From contig JAKLFE010000013.1 in NCBI GenBank assembly GCA_022711355.1, positions 1 to 64,000 on the forward strand: a DNA stretch of 64,000 bases. Reading direction: 5' to 3'. Each line of letters begins with the position of its first letter. Position 1 is the first letter of the stretch. Source of the stretch: Spirochaetota bacterium. GTDB lineage: Bacteria > Spirochaetota > Spirochaetia > Treponematales > Rectinemataceae. The notes under the pieces are model-generated. The model saw nothing but the letters and a program-made list of their open reading frames with translations. It searched no databases and was not told where the DNA came from. Made by a program: the position numbers and the translations under genes. Shown here one piece after another: positions 8,767 through 17,819 of this stretch.

Positions 8767-9644
8767 CGCCTGCCGCCCGAGGCGTGGACGAGGAGGCCGC
8801 AGAGCACGAGGGCCGCCCCCGCCGCGTCGAGGGCCCGGAAGCGCTCGCCGAGGACCAGGGTCGCCGAGGCGACGCCGAAGAGGGGCACGAGGAGGGAGAA
8901 GGGGGCGATCCGCGCCGCCCCGTGCCGCATGATCAGTCGGTTCCACAGGCCGTAGCCGAGGTAGGTGGCCATGAGGACGAGGTAGAGAAGGGCCGCCCCC
9001 GTCTTCCAGGACAGGGAGGAGAAGGCCGCCCCGATCGCCGCGGGGCCCTCGAGGGCGAGGGAGAGGAGGGCGAGGGGGAGGGGCGAGAAGAGGCTCGACC
9101 AGGCCACGAGGGAGAGGGCGCTCTCCCCGGGCATGGTCCTCGCGATGATGTTGGCCCCCGCCCAGCCCAGGGCCGCGAGGAGGATCAGGGCGAGGAGGAG
9201 GGCCGAGAGGCCCCCGCCCCCCTGGCCGGCCGAGGCGAAGATGGCGAGGCCGCCCGCCGCCAGGACCATGCCCGCGAGGCTCCTCGGCCTGAGCCGCTCC
9301 TTGAGGAAAAGGGCGGCGAGGAGGGCCGTGAGGAAGGCTTGGGACTGGAGGAGGATGGAGGAGAGCCCGGCCGGGGCCCCGAGCTTGATAGCCGAGAATA
9401 GGAAGCCGAACTGTCCCAGCCCCAGCGCGATCCCGTAGGCCGCGACCCTGGAGAGGGGGGCCCGCGGCCTGGGGATGAAGAGGACGGCGGGGAAGGCGCT
9501 CAGGGCGAAGCGGAGGGCGGCCAGCATGAGGGGCGGCATCCCCGCCACCCCGACCTTGATCACGATGAAGTTGAAGCCCCAGGCCGCGGCGATGAGGAGG
9601 GCCTCGCCTATGGCCGACGCGGGTAGCCGCTCGCGCTCGTTCAT
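8763..9644 (-). CDS. EamA/DMT-family transporter (RhaT/YdcZ-like exporter)
   Basis: Integral membrane protein of 293 residues with ten predicted helices in two EamA repeats (residues about 10-135 and 145-285). The N-terminal repeat has AAWGFNFIVIKVGVAGMPP, a common signature of the O-acetylserine/cysteine and threonine exporter branch of the drug/metabolite transporters. A more upstream ATG (9656) exists, but it overlaps a -10-like box (TATGCT, 9652-9657 on the minus strand), so the second Met (9644, MNERER) is preferred. The promoter would then give an almost leaderless mRNA. It is translationally coupled to the downstream DUF3820 gene. The substrate cannot be inferred. Confidence 0.85.
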   Translation of the reverse strand: MNERERLPASAIGEALLIAAAWGFNFIVIKVGVAGMPPLMLAALRFALSAFPAVLFIPRPRAPLSRVAAYGIALGLGQFGFLFSAIKLGAPAGLSSILLQSQAFLTALLAALFLKERLRPRSLAGMVLAAGGLAIFASAGQGGGGLSALLLALILLAALGWAGANIIARTMPGESALSLVAWSSLFSPLPLALLSLALEGPAAIGAAFSSLSWKTGAALLYLVLMATYLGYGLWNRLIMRHGAARIAPFSLLVPLFGVASATLVLGERFRALDAAGAALVLCGLLVHASGGRR

Positions 9645-9684
9645 GGGGCGGAGCATAGCGCGGATCGCGCGGCCGCGGCCAGGC

Positions 9685-11091
9685 CTACTCCCGGTACCAC
9701 AAGCTCAGGGGCTTGGCGAAGGCCCGCTTGCGGGCGAGGGCGAGGTAGATGCCGAGGACCACGACCAGGTAGACGGCGGCGACCCCGAACTCGGCCCAGT
9801 ACCAGTTCATGTCGTTCCTCGTGTAGGCCCAGGCCGGGAAGTTGATGGTCATGACGAAGGGTATGGCGAGGGCGAAGGTCAGGCCGGCCGAGAGCATGTA
9901 GTCCGAGGCGACCGAAGTCTTGAACTCGGGGTCGGTCACGCGGAGGAGTGCGAGGCCCGTTGAGAGGGTCCCCGTGTTGACGCCGTAGATCATCAGCATG
10001 CGCTCGAAGCGGTTGTCGTGGAACATGCGGGAGCACATCCAGGGCGTGACCACGAGGGTCATGACGCCGCAGATCGTCGTCATGAGGAGGATGGGGAACC
10101 AGTAGTGGAGCACGAAGGCGAGGGAGATGGCCGCCACCGAGCCGGCGAGCATGAAATCGACGGAGAAGCCCGTGAGGCGGGAGAGGGTATCGTCGTCGAG
10201 GAGGTGGTCGAGCTTCGCCGCCTCGACGAGGCGGCGCACGACGATGGCGATGATGGCGGAGAAGATGAAGTTGAGGCCCCAGAGGTTGGAGGCCAGCTGC
10301 ATCCCGGTCTCGCCGGCGAAGTGGAGGAGCCAGGTGAGGCCGCGGAGGAAGAGGTAGGACAGGAGGTAGGCGAAGACGACGGCTGAGGCGTGGAAGCTGA
10401 AGGAGTCGATGGAGTCCGAGTCGGTGGTCAGCCTCGCGCCGACCGGCCGCTCGGAGCCGCGGGGCACGATGCCCGTCAGGATGGCCCTGTCCTTGAGCGA
10501 CTCGAGCCCCTGGCCCTCGAGCCAGCCCCGCTTGCGCCCGAAGTTGATGAGCCAGATGCCGCCGAAGCAGCCCCAGATGTAGCCGATCGAGGCGACGGTG
10601 AGGCCGACGGTCGAGGCTCCCTCGAAGCCCATGGCCTCCCAGCCCTTGCCGATGGCGAAGGACTGGCCGGGGCCCGAGGCGAAGCCCAGGGGGAGGAAGA
10701 GGCCGAAGGAGGGGAATATCCGCGGCAGGAAGAAGAGGGTGACCGTGAGGCCGAGGAGGGCCTGGAGGGCGTAGCCGGAGAGGATCCCCCCGGCCATGCC
10801 CAGGACGCCGCCGCCCTTGTGGCCGCGGATCTTGGGCGGGGCCGAGCGGAGGGTCATGGCGATGAAGGAGACGTTGAGGAGGTGGTAGACCAGCTCGCCG
10901 AGGCGGTGGGCGGAGTAGCCCAGGGCCGGGAAGACGAAGTTGTAGATCGGCAGGAGGATGAAGCCCGCGGTCAGGGCGTTCGGTATGAGGTATTTCTGGA
11001 AAAAGCGGATCTTGGCCCGCAGGAGGGTGGCCAGGAGTATGGCGAGGGCGATGGCGCCGGCGTCGATGACGATCTTCCAGGAAAAATTCAT
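9685..11091 (-). CDS. Sodium:glutamate symporter family (GltS-like) transporter
   Basis: Inner-membrane protein of 468 residues with about 11-12 helices. The family-type glycine-rich re-entrant segment is present as GFASGPGQSFAIG near residues 135-150, corresponding to the GGHGTA-type loop of GltS. A second repeat carries the segment around TGFSVDFMLAGSVAAISLAF. The large hydrophilic segment around residues 190-225 is longer than in E. coli GltS (about 400 residues). It starts behind AAGGGGG. The expected role is Na+-driven uptake of glutamate or a related amino acid; the changed loop (SGPGQ for GHGTA) means the substrate may differ. Confidence 0.85.
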   Translation of the reverse strand: MNFSWKIVIDAGAIALAILLATLLRAKIRFFQKYLIPNALTAGFILLPIYNFVFPALGYSAHRLGELVYHLLNVSFIAMTLRSAPPKIRGHKGGGVLGMAGGILSGYALQALLGLTVTLFFLPRIFPSFGLFLPLGFASGPGQSFAIGKGWEAMGFEGASTVGLTVASIGYIWGCFGGIWLINFGRKRGWLEGQGLESLKDRAILTGIVPRGSERPVGARLTTDSDSIDSFSFHASAVVFAYLLSYLFLRGLTWLLHFAGETGMQLASNLWGLNFIFSAIIAIVVRRLVEAAKLDHLLDDDTLSRLTGFSVDFMLAGSVAAISLAFVLHYWFPILLMTTICGVMTLVVTPWMCSRMFHDNRFERMLMIYGVNTGTLSTGLALLRVTDPEFKTSVASDYMLSAGLTFALAIPFVMTINFPAWAYTRNDMNWYWAEFGVAAVYLVVVLGIYLALARKRAFAKPLSLWYRE

Positions 11092-11168
11092 GCGTCCCCC
11101 TTGTCCTGCCAGTGTAGCCTATGCCCGCGCGGCTGAGTAGGCCGTGGCCCTAGAATAGCGGGGCCCTT

Positions 11169-11963
11169 TCAGGCCCGGCCGCGGGCCTCGGCCTCGAACT
11201 CGTCGATGAGGGCGCGGGCTATGCTTCCCGAGGGGGGGATGGTCGGCAGCTCGTCGGGCCCGCACCAGCGGAGCTCCGCGATCTCGCGGCCGTCGGGGCG
11301 GGCCTCGCCCGAGCGCCACTCGGCCCGGAAGGCGAACATGAGCGAGTCGGGGAAGGGCCAGGGCTGGGAGCGGAGGTAGCGCAGGCCGCCTATCTCGATG
11401 CCCGCCTCCTCGCGCGCCTCGCGGATGGCGGTCTCCTCGAGCGTCTCGCCGGCCTCGACGAAGCCCGCGATGAGGCCGAAGCGCCCCGCGGGAAAGCGCG
11501 CGTTGTGCGCGAGGAGGATTTTCCCGCCCTTCGTGATGAGGAGTATCACGGCCGGGGAGATGCGGGGGAAGAAGACCCTGCCGCAGGCCGGGCAGCGGCG
11601 GCCGCCCGGCTCCTCGCCCTCGGGAGGGCAGTCCTCGAGGAGGCCGCCGCAGGCGCCGCAGTGCCGGGCGGTCTCGAGCCAGCGGAGGAGGGCCAGGCCC
11701 CGCAGGAGGGGCCGCGCCTCCTCCTGGCCGAGCTCCGCCAGGGCCTGCCGGACCGGGAGGCGGCTCGCGCCCCCCGCCTCGAGGGCCGCGGCCTCCGCCT
11801 CGCCGAAAAGAAAGGCCCGGTAGCTCCGGCCCTCCCACGCGAAGTCCCGGCTCAGGGCCGCGGCCGGCCCGCCCTCGAGGAGGCCCGGCGCCCCGGCTCC
11901 GGGCAGGAGGATATCCTGGCCTGAGAAGGCCAAGGCCGTCGGCGGCGTAGGAGCTGCTTCCAT
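11169..11963 (-). CDS. nudC: NAD(+) diphosphatase / RNA-decapping Nudix hydrolase NudC
   Basis: 264 residues, the usual length. A zinc ribbon with Cys102, Cys105, Cys124 and Cys127 is followed by the Nudix box at 167-189 (GFVEAGETLEET then REAREEAGI) and the NudC-specific SQPWPFPDSLM motif just after it. The family cleaves NADH/NAD+ to NMN plus AMP and removes NAD caps from RNA 5' ends in the cytoplasm. A TAGCAT -10-like box lies 9 nt upstream of the ATG with no clear ribosome-binding site, so the transcript may be nearly leaderless. It is not obviously part of an operon. Confidence 0.93.
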   Translation of the reverse strand: MEAAPTPPTALAFSGQDILLPGAGAPGLLEGGPAAALSRDFAWEGRSYRAFLFGEAEAAALEAGGASRLPVRQALAELGQEEARPLLRGLALLRWLETARHCGACGGLLEDCPPEGEEPGGRRCPACGRVFFPRISPAVILLITKGGKILLAHNARFPAGRFGLIAGFVEAGETLEETAIREAREEAGIEIGGLRYLRSQPWPFPDSLMFAFRAEWRSGEARPDGREIAELRWCGPDELPTIPPSGSIARALIDEFEAEARGRA

Positions 11964-12015
11964 GGTCTCGCCATGCTACCCCGGATGGGGAGGCCGAGGC
12001 GAGTCCCGCGGAAGC

Positions 12016-12789
12016 CTAGGGCGAGGGATGCTCGCCGCGATAGTGGATATGCATGTCGGCCGTCTCGTCGACGACCGTGAGCGTGTAGACGCAGCGGTCC
12101 CCCACTACGAGGTAGTGGGAGTAGTGGACGGGGACGTCGCCGCGGTCGTAGATCACCTTGGAGATCGAGAAGAGGGGATCCCCCGGCACGCAGTGGAGGA
12201 GCTCGGACTCCGCCAGCCCGGCGCGGATCACGCTCAGGGCCTTTACCGCCTTCGCGAAGACGATGCCGTAACGCTCCTTCATGATCGCGAAGGTCGATAC
12301 GTTGTCCTGCATGAGGTCGAAGATGCCGGGGTAGCGCTCCGTCGGGAAATAGGCGGTATCGATGCTGTAGGGCGTGCCGTCCTCGGACACGAGGCGGTGG
12401 AGCCTGATGAGCTCGGTCCCCGGGGCCACGCGGAGGTTGGCCGCTATGTCCTCGTCCGCCAGGACCATCTCCTTGGAGAGGATCCTGGTCGTCTTCGACG
12501 AGCTCTGGCCGGTGGCGCCTTCGCTGAAGGCGCCGAAGGAGAGGAGCCGGTTCTCGCCTTTGATGTAATCGACGAAGGTGCCCTTGCCCTGCTGGGAGGA
12601 GAGATAGCCCTCCGCGACCAGCTCCGAGATCGCCCTCCGGACCGTGATTCGGCTGATATTGTAGGCCGCGGCGAGGGCGATCTCGCTCGGCAGGCGCTCG
12701 CCGTGCTTGTACCTCCCCGAGACGATGTCGTGTATGACGGTCTGCTTGAGCTGCTCGTAAAGCGGGCGAGAACTGTCGGGCATCAACAT
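12016..12789 (-). CDS. frlR: GntR-family (HutC/UTRA) repressor of the fructoselysine operon
   Basis: 257 residues. The N-terminal winged helix (residues about 8-75) contains LPSEIALAAAYNISRITVRR and EGYLSSQQGKGTFV, the canonical GntR HTH and wing. A UTRA effector-binding domain covers about 95-245. It is the last gene of a six-gene minus-strand operon encoding fructoselysine uptake and breakdown, so it most likely senses a phosphorylated Amadori intermediate and represses the operon. A phased repeat just downstream of the frlB -10 box (17820-17853) is the obvious operator candidate. The gene starts 18 nt after frlD. Confidence 0.85.
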   Translation of the reverse strand: MLMPDSSRPLYEQLKQTVIHDIVSGRYKHGERLPSEIALAAAYNISRITVRRAISELVAEGYLSSQQGKGTFVDYIKGENRLLSFGAFSEGATGQSSSKTTRILSKEMVLADEDIAANLRVAPGTELIRLHRLVSEDGTPYSIDTAYFPTERYPGIFDLMQDNVSTFAIMKERYGIVFAKAVKALSVIRAGLAESELLHCVPGDPLFSISKVIYDRGDVPVHYSHYLVVGDRCVYTLTVVDETADMHIHYRGEHPSP

Positions 12790-12807
12790 CCGTCGCGCTC
12801 TTCCCTC

Positions 12808-13635
12808 TTACCTGTCGTCCAGGGGATGCGGGTAGCCGAAGGCCCCGTAGAAGCCGCAGGTCAGCGCCGCCCGCCCCGCCGCGTAGTCGAGCGCGCCGGC
12901 CATATCTCCCGAATCGTAGAAGCGGGTCAGGAAACCCGCGATGAAGCTGTCGCCGGCGCCCATCGTGTCGATCACCGCGGGAGCCGGCTTGACCGGCTGG
13001 TAGAAGCGCTTCCCTTCCCGCGAGAAAAGGGCGCCGCGCCCTCCCAGCGTGATGCCGACGATCTCGGCGCCGCGCTCGTGGCAACGCGAAATGATAGAGC
13101 CAAGCCGTTCCTCTGTCAATGCGGCGCCCGAGAAGAAGGCGAAGCGCAGGTGGGGGCAGACCTCGTCGATGTACCCGTCTTCGGCCTTCGTGGAGAAGTC
13201 GAAGGAGAGGTCGCAGGCCTCGGCGAGCTTCTCGAGCTCGGGCTCGACGCTCGAGAAGCAGCTCGTGTGGCAGCAGTCGAAGCTCCGTACGTAGTCGAGG
13301 TCGGGGGGGACGAGCCGCAGGCGGAGGACGTGCTGGACCGTGTCGCGCGGGCCCCCGACGAAGACGCGGTCGCCGTCGGGATTCAGGTTGACCCCGGGAT
13401 GGCCGCTCCGCCCGTAGGCCCTTCGCGAGCGTTCGAAGCTTACTCCCTCCGCCGCGAGGCAGCTCTTGATGTGCTTGGCGGCCCCGTCGTCGCCGAAGAC
13501 GCCGAGGTAGGCGGCGGCCCGGGCCCCGTCGCGCATGCAGTTGACGGCGACGTTGACCGCGTTGCCGCCGGGATAGTACAGCCCCTGGTCGAGGTAGCAG
13601 TCCACGACGTTGTCGCCCAAGCCTATGAGTCTCAT
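12808..13635 (-). CDS. frlD: PfkB-family sugar kinase, fructoselysine 6-kinase
   Basis: 275 residues of the ribokinase/PfkB fold. N-terminal GDNVVDCYLDQGLYYPGGNA (substrate Asp and GG lid motif) and C-terminal DTMGAGDSFIAGF (catalytic Asp and anion hole) are intact. The ending GFYGAFGYPHPL closely resembles the tail of E. coli-type FrlD. The enzyme phosphorylates fructoselysine at C6 in the cytoplasm, giving the substrate of FrlB, encoded in the same operon. It lies 13 nt downstream of the permease gene and 18 nt upstream of frlR. Confidence 0.9.
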   Translation of the reverse strand: MRLIGLGDNVVDCYLDQGLYYPGGNAVNVAVNCMRDGARAAAYLGVFGDDGAAKHIKSCLAAEGVSFERSRRAYGRSGHPGVNLNPDGDRVFVGGPRDTVQHVLRLRLVPPDLDYVRSFDCCHTSCFSSVEPELEKLAEACDLSFDFSTKAEDGYIDEVCPHLRFAFFSGAALTEERLGSIISRCHERGAEIVGITLGGRGALFSREGKRFYQPVKPAPAVIDTMGAGDSFIAGFLTRFYDSGDMAGALDYAAGRAALTCGFYGAFGYPHPLDDR

Positions 13636-13648
13636 GCTGCCTTGCCTT

Positions 13649-14503
13649 TCAGCCCTTGACGGAGCCCGCGGTCATGCCGCGGATGAACTGCTTCTGGGCC
13701 GCGATGAAGAAGAGGATCAGCGGGAGCGCCGAGATGGCCATGCCGGCGATGAGGGGCCCCCAGTCCACCTGGAGCGCGTCGCGGAAGCTCATGAGTCCGG
13801 CGGGTATGGTCCGGTACTTGTTCGAGTCGATGAAGATGATGGCGAAGAGGAACTCGTTCCAGGCGTAGTACGCGATGAGGATCGCGCTCGTGAAGAGTAT
13901 GGGACGCGACATCGGCATGAAGATCCGGCCGTAGGCCTGGAAGCTCGTGCAGCCGTCGATGATGGCGGATTCCTCGATCTCCTTCGGGATCGCCAGGAAG
14001 AAGGAGCGGATGAGGAGGGTGTTCAAGGGGAGGCGGAAGGCGATGTAGGGGATGATCATGGCGAGGTAGCCGTTGCGGATGCCGAGCCTGGTCAGGAGGC
14101 CGTACAGGGGGATGAGGCAGACCTGGGGATTGAGCATCATGCCGCCCATCACGAAGACCAGGGCGGACCTGGTCCATCGGGTCCGGAAGCGCGATAGGCC
14201 GTAGGCGCAGAGCGAGGCCAGGGCGATGACGCCGGCTATCGTGGTGAGGGTGACGACAAGGCTGTTCACGAAGTAGCCGGAGATACCGAACTTCCAGGCG
14301 TTGGCGTAGTTCCGCCACTGCGGGACCCTCGGGAGGGACCACATGGACAGGGATATCTCGTCCGAGGTCTTGAGGGAGGACATCATGATCCAGAACAGGG
14401 GATAGGCCACCATGGCGAAGCCGACGAGGAGGAGGGCGAGGACGGGGAGCTGGGCCGGGCCCAGGGAGTCCCTGCCCGGGCGGCGCTGGCTGTACGGGCG
14501 CAT
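13649..14503 (-). CDS. ABC transporter permease (MalG type), fructoselysine operon
   Basis: 284 residues with six predicted membrane helices. The EAA loop reads EESAIIDGCTSFQAYGRIFMP near residues 175-195, and the protein ends GMTAGSVKG as usual for the MalG branch. It is separated by only 3 nt from the preceding permease gene and is presumably translated with it. Together the two form the channel for an imported Amadori compound. E. coli uses a permease-type importer (FrlA) for fructoselysine, so an ABC system here is the alternative route used in some Firmicutes and other bacteria. No ATPase is encoded in the operon. Confidence 0.9.
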   Translation of the reverse strand: MRPYSQRRPGRDSLGPAQLPVLALLLVGFAMVAYPLFWIMMSSLKTSDEISLSMWSLPRVPQWRNYANAWKFGISGYFVNSLVVTLTTIAGVIALASLCAYGLSRFRTRWTRSALVFVMGGMMLNPQVCLIPLYGLLTRLGIRNGYLAMIIPYIAFRLPLNTLLIRSFFLAIPKEIEESAIIDGCTSFQAYGRIFMPMSRPILFTSAILIAYYAWNEFLFAIIFIDSNKYRTIPAGLMSFRDALQVDWGPLIAGMAISALPLILFFIAAQKQFIRGMTAGSVKG

Positions 14504-14506
14504 CCC

Positions 14507-15397
14507 TCACTCCTCCCCGGTCCTGAAGGACCGCAGCTGCAGGACCGCGAGGGCCGCCGAGATCCCGAAGATGAGCACCGCTAGAGTCGAGGCGTAGCCC
14601 ATCATGTCCTTGAAGAAGCCGGATTGGTACATGTGGACGGCGATGGTGATGGAGCTCGTGCCGGGGCCTCCTCCCTGCGTCAGGATATAGGGCTCGTTGA
14701 AGACCATGACCGAGCCGGTGACGGTGATCACCGAGGTGACGAAGAACATCTCCCTGACCTGGGGCAGGGTGATGACGAAGAACCTCCGCAGCTTGCTCGC
14801 CCCGTCGATCTCCGCCGCCTCGTAGAGCTCCTCGGGGATCTTCTGGATGGCGACGATGAAGAGCATCATCACGTAGCCCGTGCTCTGCCATTGCGAAACC
14901 GCGATCGTGGCGAAGATGGCGGTCTTCGAGGAGCCCAGCCAGGGCCTCGCCAGGGAGCCCAGGCCCACGAGCTCGAGGAAGCCGTTGAGGAGGCCGTCCA
15001 TCGGCCGGTAGATGAAGCCGAACAGGAGGCAGATGACCGATATCGAGATGACGACCGGGAGGAAGAAGGTGGTCCTGAAGAGCTGGCCCACGCGGCGGAA
15101 GGATCGATCTTCGAGGATAGCGGCCAGGACGAGGCCGAAGCATACCTGGCAAAGGACCGATATCACCGCGTAGCGGGCGTTGTTGCGCAAGGCGGTCCCG
15201 ACGGTCTTGTCGAGAAAGAGGTTCGCGTAATTCCCGAAGCCCACGAAGACCTTCTCGGGGGAGAACGCGGAGAAGCGGAAGAAGCTGAAGGCCAGGTTCT
15301 GGACGAGGGGGTAATACACGAAGGCCCCCAGGACCAGGATGCAGGGCATGATGAATAGGAGCGGCTCGGCCGCGGCTCTCACGTTGTTGCGCCTCAT
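14507..15397 (-). CDS. ABC transporter permease (MalF type), fructoselysine operon
   Basis: 296 residues with six membrane helices starting near residue 12. The EAA-type loop YEAAEIDGASKLRRFFVITLP lies around residues 192-212. GGAGG is positioned 10 nt before the ATG. It partners with the downstream MalG-type subunit. A 92-nt GC-rich gap separates it from the binding-protein gene upstream. The operon context (frlB, frlD, frlR) is what assigns the substrate as a fructosamine. Confidence 0.9.
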   Translation of the reverse strand: MRRNNVRAAAEPLLFIMPCILVLGAFVYYPLVQNLAFSFFRFSAFSPEKVFVGFGNYANLFLDKTVGTALRNNARYAVISVLCQVCFGLVLAAILEDRSFRRVGQLFRTTFFLPVVISISVICLLFGFIYRPMDGLLNGFLELVGLGSLARPWLGSSKTAIFATIAVSQWQSTGYVMMLFIVAIQKIPEELYEAAEIDGASKLRRFFVITLPQVREMFFVTSVITVTGSVMVFNEPYILTQGGGPGTSSITIAVHMYQSGFFKDMMGYASTLAVLIFGISAALAVLQLRSFRTGEE

Positions 15398-15489
15398 TTC
15401 TGCTGGCCTCCCGGATCCTCCGCGCGATCGAGGGCCGTCCGGGCGCCGTAGCGGGCCCGGGTGGCCCTCTCGCTGCGAGCGATCCTCGA

Positions 15490-16761
15490 TTACTTCTTAG
15501 CCTCGCTCCGCACGATCTTGGCGGCGGCCTGCACCTCGGCCATGACCTGGTCGATGGTCTTGTCCTTGGTGGCCACGGCCTGGGCGCCGCGCATGAAGGC
15601 GTCTGCTATCTTGATGTTGACCGCGTTGTCGAACCAGGGGGCCGAGCCCTCGACGCCGTTGATCAGCTCCACCGCGCCGATCAGCTCGGGGAAGGAGTTG
15701 TCCGGGGTCATGGCGCCGATGACGGCGACCGGGGCCCCGACGGCCTTCACGAACTGGGCCGCGTTCTGCTTCTCGTAGATGAACTTGAAGAACCTCTCGG
15801 CCGCCTCGGGATTCTTGCTCGTCGAGGAGAGCATGAAGCCCTCGGGGGCCCCGGTGAGTAGCCCGGGATCGCCCTTGCCGTCCTTGAAGGCCGGGAAATT
15901 GAAGTAGCCGTACTGGATGTCGGGGTTGCTCTTCCGGATGAGGCCGAACTCGGCGAGCTGGATGTAGATGACGGGAAGCTTGCCCGCGGCGAAGAGGGCG
16001 CGGGCGTCGGTGTGGGTGATGGAGGTCGCGTTCGGTCCCATGAAGTCCACGATCTTCTGGAAGCGCTCGAGGACGACGCGGTACCCGGGATCGGTGAACT
16101 CGCCCGTGGCCTCGTTGTAGTCCTTCGCGGTCACCGCGGGGGACAGGTAGCGCTGGAACATGGTGCCGAGGTAGTGGGAGATCGTCCAGGGGTCGGCGAG
16201 GCCCTCGATGATCGGGGTCGGGTAGCCTTTCTTCTTGAGGGTCGCGAAGGTCGCGAGCAGCTCGTCGAAGTCCTTCGGCTCCTTGGTAATCCCGGCCTTG
16301 GCGAAGATCGCCTTGTTGTAGGCGAAGACCTTGCCGTCGATGGTCTGGGGCATGCCGTAGACCTTGCCGTCGAAGGTGAAAGGCTTGACCTGGGACTGGA
16401 TGAAGCTCGCGGCGAAGGCCTTGTCCCTGGCGAGCAGGTCGTTGAGGGGCTTGATCCTGCCGGACTTCACGAGGTTGTAGGCGAAGCTGTCGGACCAGGA
16501 GCAGAAGACGTCGGGGATATCGTTCGACGAGACGAGGACGCGGATCTTCTCCTTGTAGGCGTCGTTTATCACGCTGTCCATCTCGATCTCGATGTCGGGG
16601 TTCCGCCGCTCGAACTCGGCGACGAGGGCGTCGAAGTAGCTCTTCCTCGGCTCGAGGGGCCATCGGTGGAAGAAGCGGATCGTCGTCTTCGCCCCTTGGG
16701 CCGCGGCGATCGAGGTCGCGATCACGAGGACCGCGAGCAAGGCCTGGATTCTTTTGGACAT
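15490..16761 (-). CDS. ABC transporter substrate-binding protein, probable fructoselysine-type ligand
   Basis: 423 residues. A Sec signal peptide (about 22 residues, ending AAAQGA) lacks a lipobox cysteine, so the protein should be free in the periplasm. The body is a cluster-1 extracellular solute-binding protein (FHRWPLEPRKSYFDALVAEF, VFAYNKAIFAKAGI, DPWTISHYLGTMFQRYL). AGGAGG lies 5-6 nt before the ATG. It is encoded between the deglycase gene and the permease genes, so its likely ligand is fructoselysine or another Amadori-modified amino acid; ligand specificity is inference. A very strong hairpin lies in the gap upstream. Confidence 0.88.
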   Translation of the reverse strand: MSKRIQALLAVLVIATSIAAAQGAKTTIRFFHRWPLEPRKSYFDALVAEFERRNPDIEIEMDSVINDAYKEKIRVLVSSNDIPDVFCSWSDSFAYNLVKSGRIKPLNDLLARDKAFAASFIQSQVKPFTFDGKVYGMPQTIDGKVFAYNKAIFAKAGITKEPKDFDELLATFATLKKKGYPTPIIEGLADPWTISHYLGTMFQRYLSPAVTAKDYNEATGEFTDPGYRVVLERFQKIVDFMGPNATSITHTDARALFAAGKLPVIYIQLAEFGLIRKSNPDIQYGYFNFPAFKDGKGDPGLLTGAPEGFMLSSTSKNPEAAERFFKFIYEKQNAAQFVKAVGAPVAVIGAMTPDNSFPELIGAVELINGVEGSAPWFDNAVNIKIADAFMRGAQAVATKDKTIDQVMAEVQAAAKIVRSEAKK

Positions 16762-16785
16762 GAAAGCCTCCTAGTGCTGAACTGG

Positions 16786-16807
16786 GCGGCCGCCATCCGG
16801 CGGCCGC
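16786..16807. repeat. Perfect intercistronic hairpin between frlB and the binding-protein gene
   Basis: Arms GCGGCCGCC and GGCGGCCGC (9 bp, all G:C) enclose the 4-nt loop ATCC. It lies in the 67-nt gap between frlB and the binding-protein ribosome-binding site. On the transcribed (minus) strand no U-tract follows, so it is not an intrinsic terminator. It is more likely a processing or stability hairpin that raises the binding-protein segment of the mRNA. Confidence 0.7.
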
Positions 16808-16828
16808 CGAGGGAAAGCCTGGGCTCGA

Positions 16829-17803
16829 TCAGTACTCCATCTTCCACATGTAGCGGCGAACGGAGAGGGGATGGCCGCGGTGCTCGGCGATCCGCTCCGC
16901 GTAGCAGCGGATCACGGCGCCGAAGATGGGCGCGGCGAAGCTGGTCTTGAGCTCCGCGGGCACGCCCTCCCAGTCGAAGTCGGCCGCGTCGATCAGGGTG
17001 ATCTTCCGGCAGTAGCGCTTGAGGAAGGCGTGGGCCCGCTCGTCGAGGGGCCGGGTGTCGCCGACGGTCTTCAGCATGACGAAGGGCACGTCGTAGTCGG
17101 TGATCTCGAAGGGGCCGTGGAAATACTCGCCCGAGTGGATCGCCGAGGAGTGTATCCACTGCATCTCTTGGAAAAGGCAGATGGAGAGGGAGTAGGCCTC
17201 CCCGTAGACGGGGCCCGAGCCCATGGTGTAGATGAGCCGCTCGCGCTTGTGGGAGGAGCCGAACTCGTCGGCCGCGGCGGCGAACTTGGCCTTGTTGCGC
17301 GCGAAGATGTCGTTGAGGCCCTTGACCGCCTCGAGGGCCGCCTGGTATTTCGGGCTGGGGGCGAGGGCCTCGAGGCAGCCGAAGGTGAAGCGGAGCGCCA
17401 TGCCGGCGCGATGCTCGTAGGCGTCTGTCTCCGGGCCCCAGTCGTACTGGAGGCCGTATTCCGCGGCCTTCCAGAGGGGCGAGTCCACGAGGTGGGCGTA
17501 GGCGACGGTGAGGGCTCCCTTCTTGCGCGCGTACTCGGCGGCGGCCACGGTCTCGGGGGTGTTCCCCGAGTGGGAGCAGAGCACGACGAGGGAATCCTTG
17601 CCCAGGCCCTTGTACCCGCGGTGGATGAATTCGTTGGAGCTCACGACGGCGGTCGGGATCCCGGTCTCGACATCGAAGGCGTACTGCTGGTTGTACATAT
17701 AGGCGAGCGAGCCGCCGCAGGCGACGAAGAAAATATTTCGAGGTGTACGGTTCTTGATCGCGGCTATCGCGGTCGAGAGCATCTGGGCATGGGTAGGGGC
17801 CAT
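16829..17803 (-). CDS. frlB: SIS-domain fructoselysine-6-phosphate deglycase
   Basis: 324 residues with two SIS folds. The N-terminal half has FVACGGSLAYMYNQQYAFD and CSHSGNTPETV (phosphosugar-binding Ser/Thr loop), and the second half has ESxEYFHGPFE-type sequence (SGEYFHGPFEITD). The C-terminus RRYMWKMEY is characteristic of FrlB. The enzyme cleaves fructoselysine-6-phosphate to lysine and glucose-6-phosphate in the cytoplasm, completing the pathway begun by FrlD. It is the first gene of the operon, with AGGAGG-type spacing (GGAGGT 4 nt before the ATG at 17803) and a textbook promoter upstream. Confidence 0.92.
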   Translation of the reverse strand: MAPTHAQMLSTAIAAIKNRTPRNIFFVACGGSLAYMYNQQYAFDVETGIPTAVVSSNEFIHRGYKGLGKDSLVVLCSHSGNTPETVAAAEYARKKGALTVAYAHLVDSPLWKAAEYGLQYDWGPETDAYEHRAGMALRFTFGCLEALAPSPKYQAALEAVKGLNDIFARNKAKFAAAADEFGSSHKRERLIYTMGSGPVYGEAYSLSICLFQEMQWIHSSAIHSGEYFHGPFEITDYDVPFVMLKTVGDTRPLDERAHAFLKRYCRKITLIDAADFDWEGVPAELKTSFAAPIFGAVIRCYAERIAEHRGHPLSVRRYMWKMEY

Positions 17804-17819
17804 GAATACCTCCGATATA

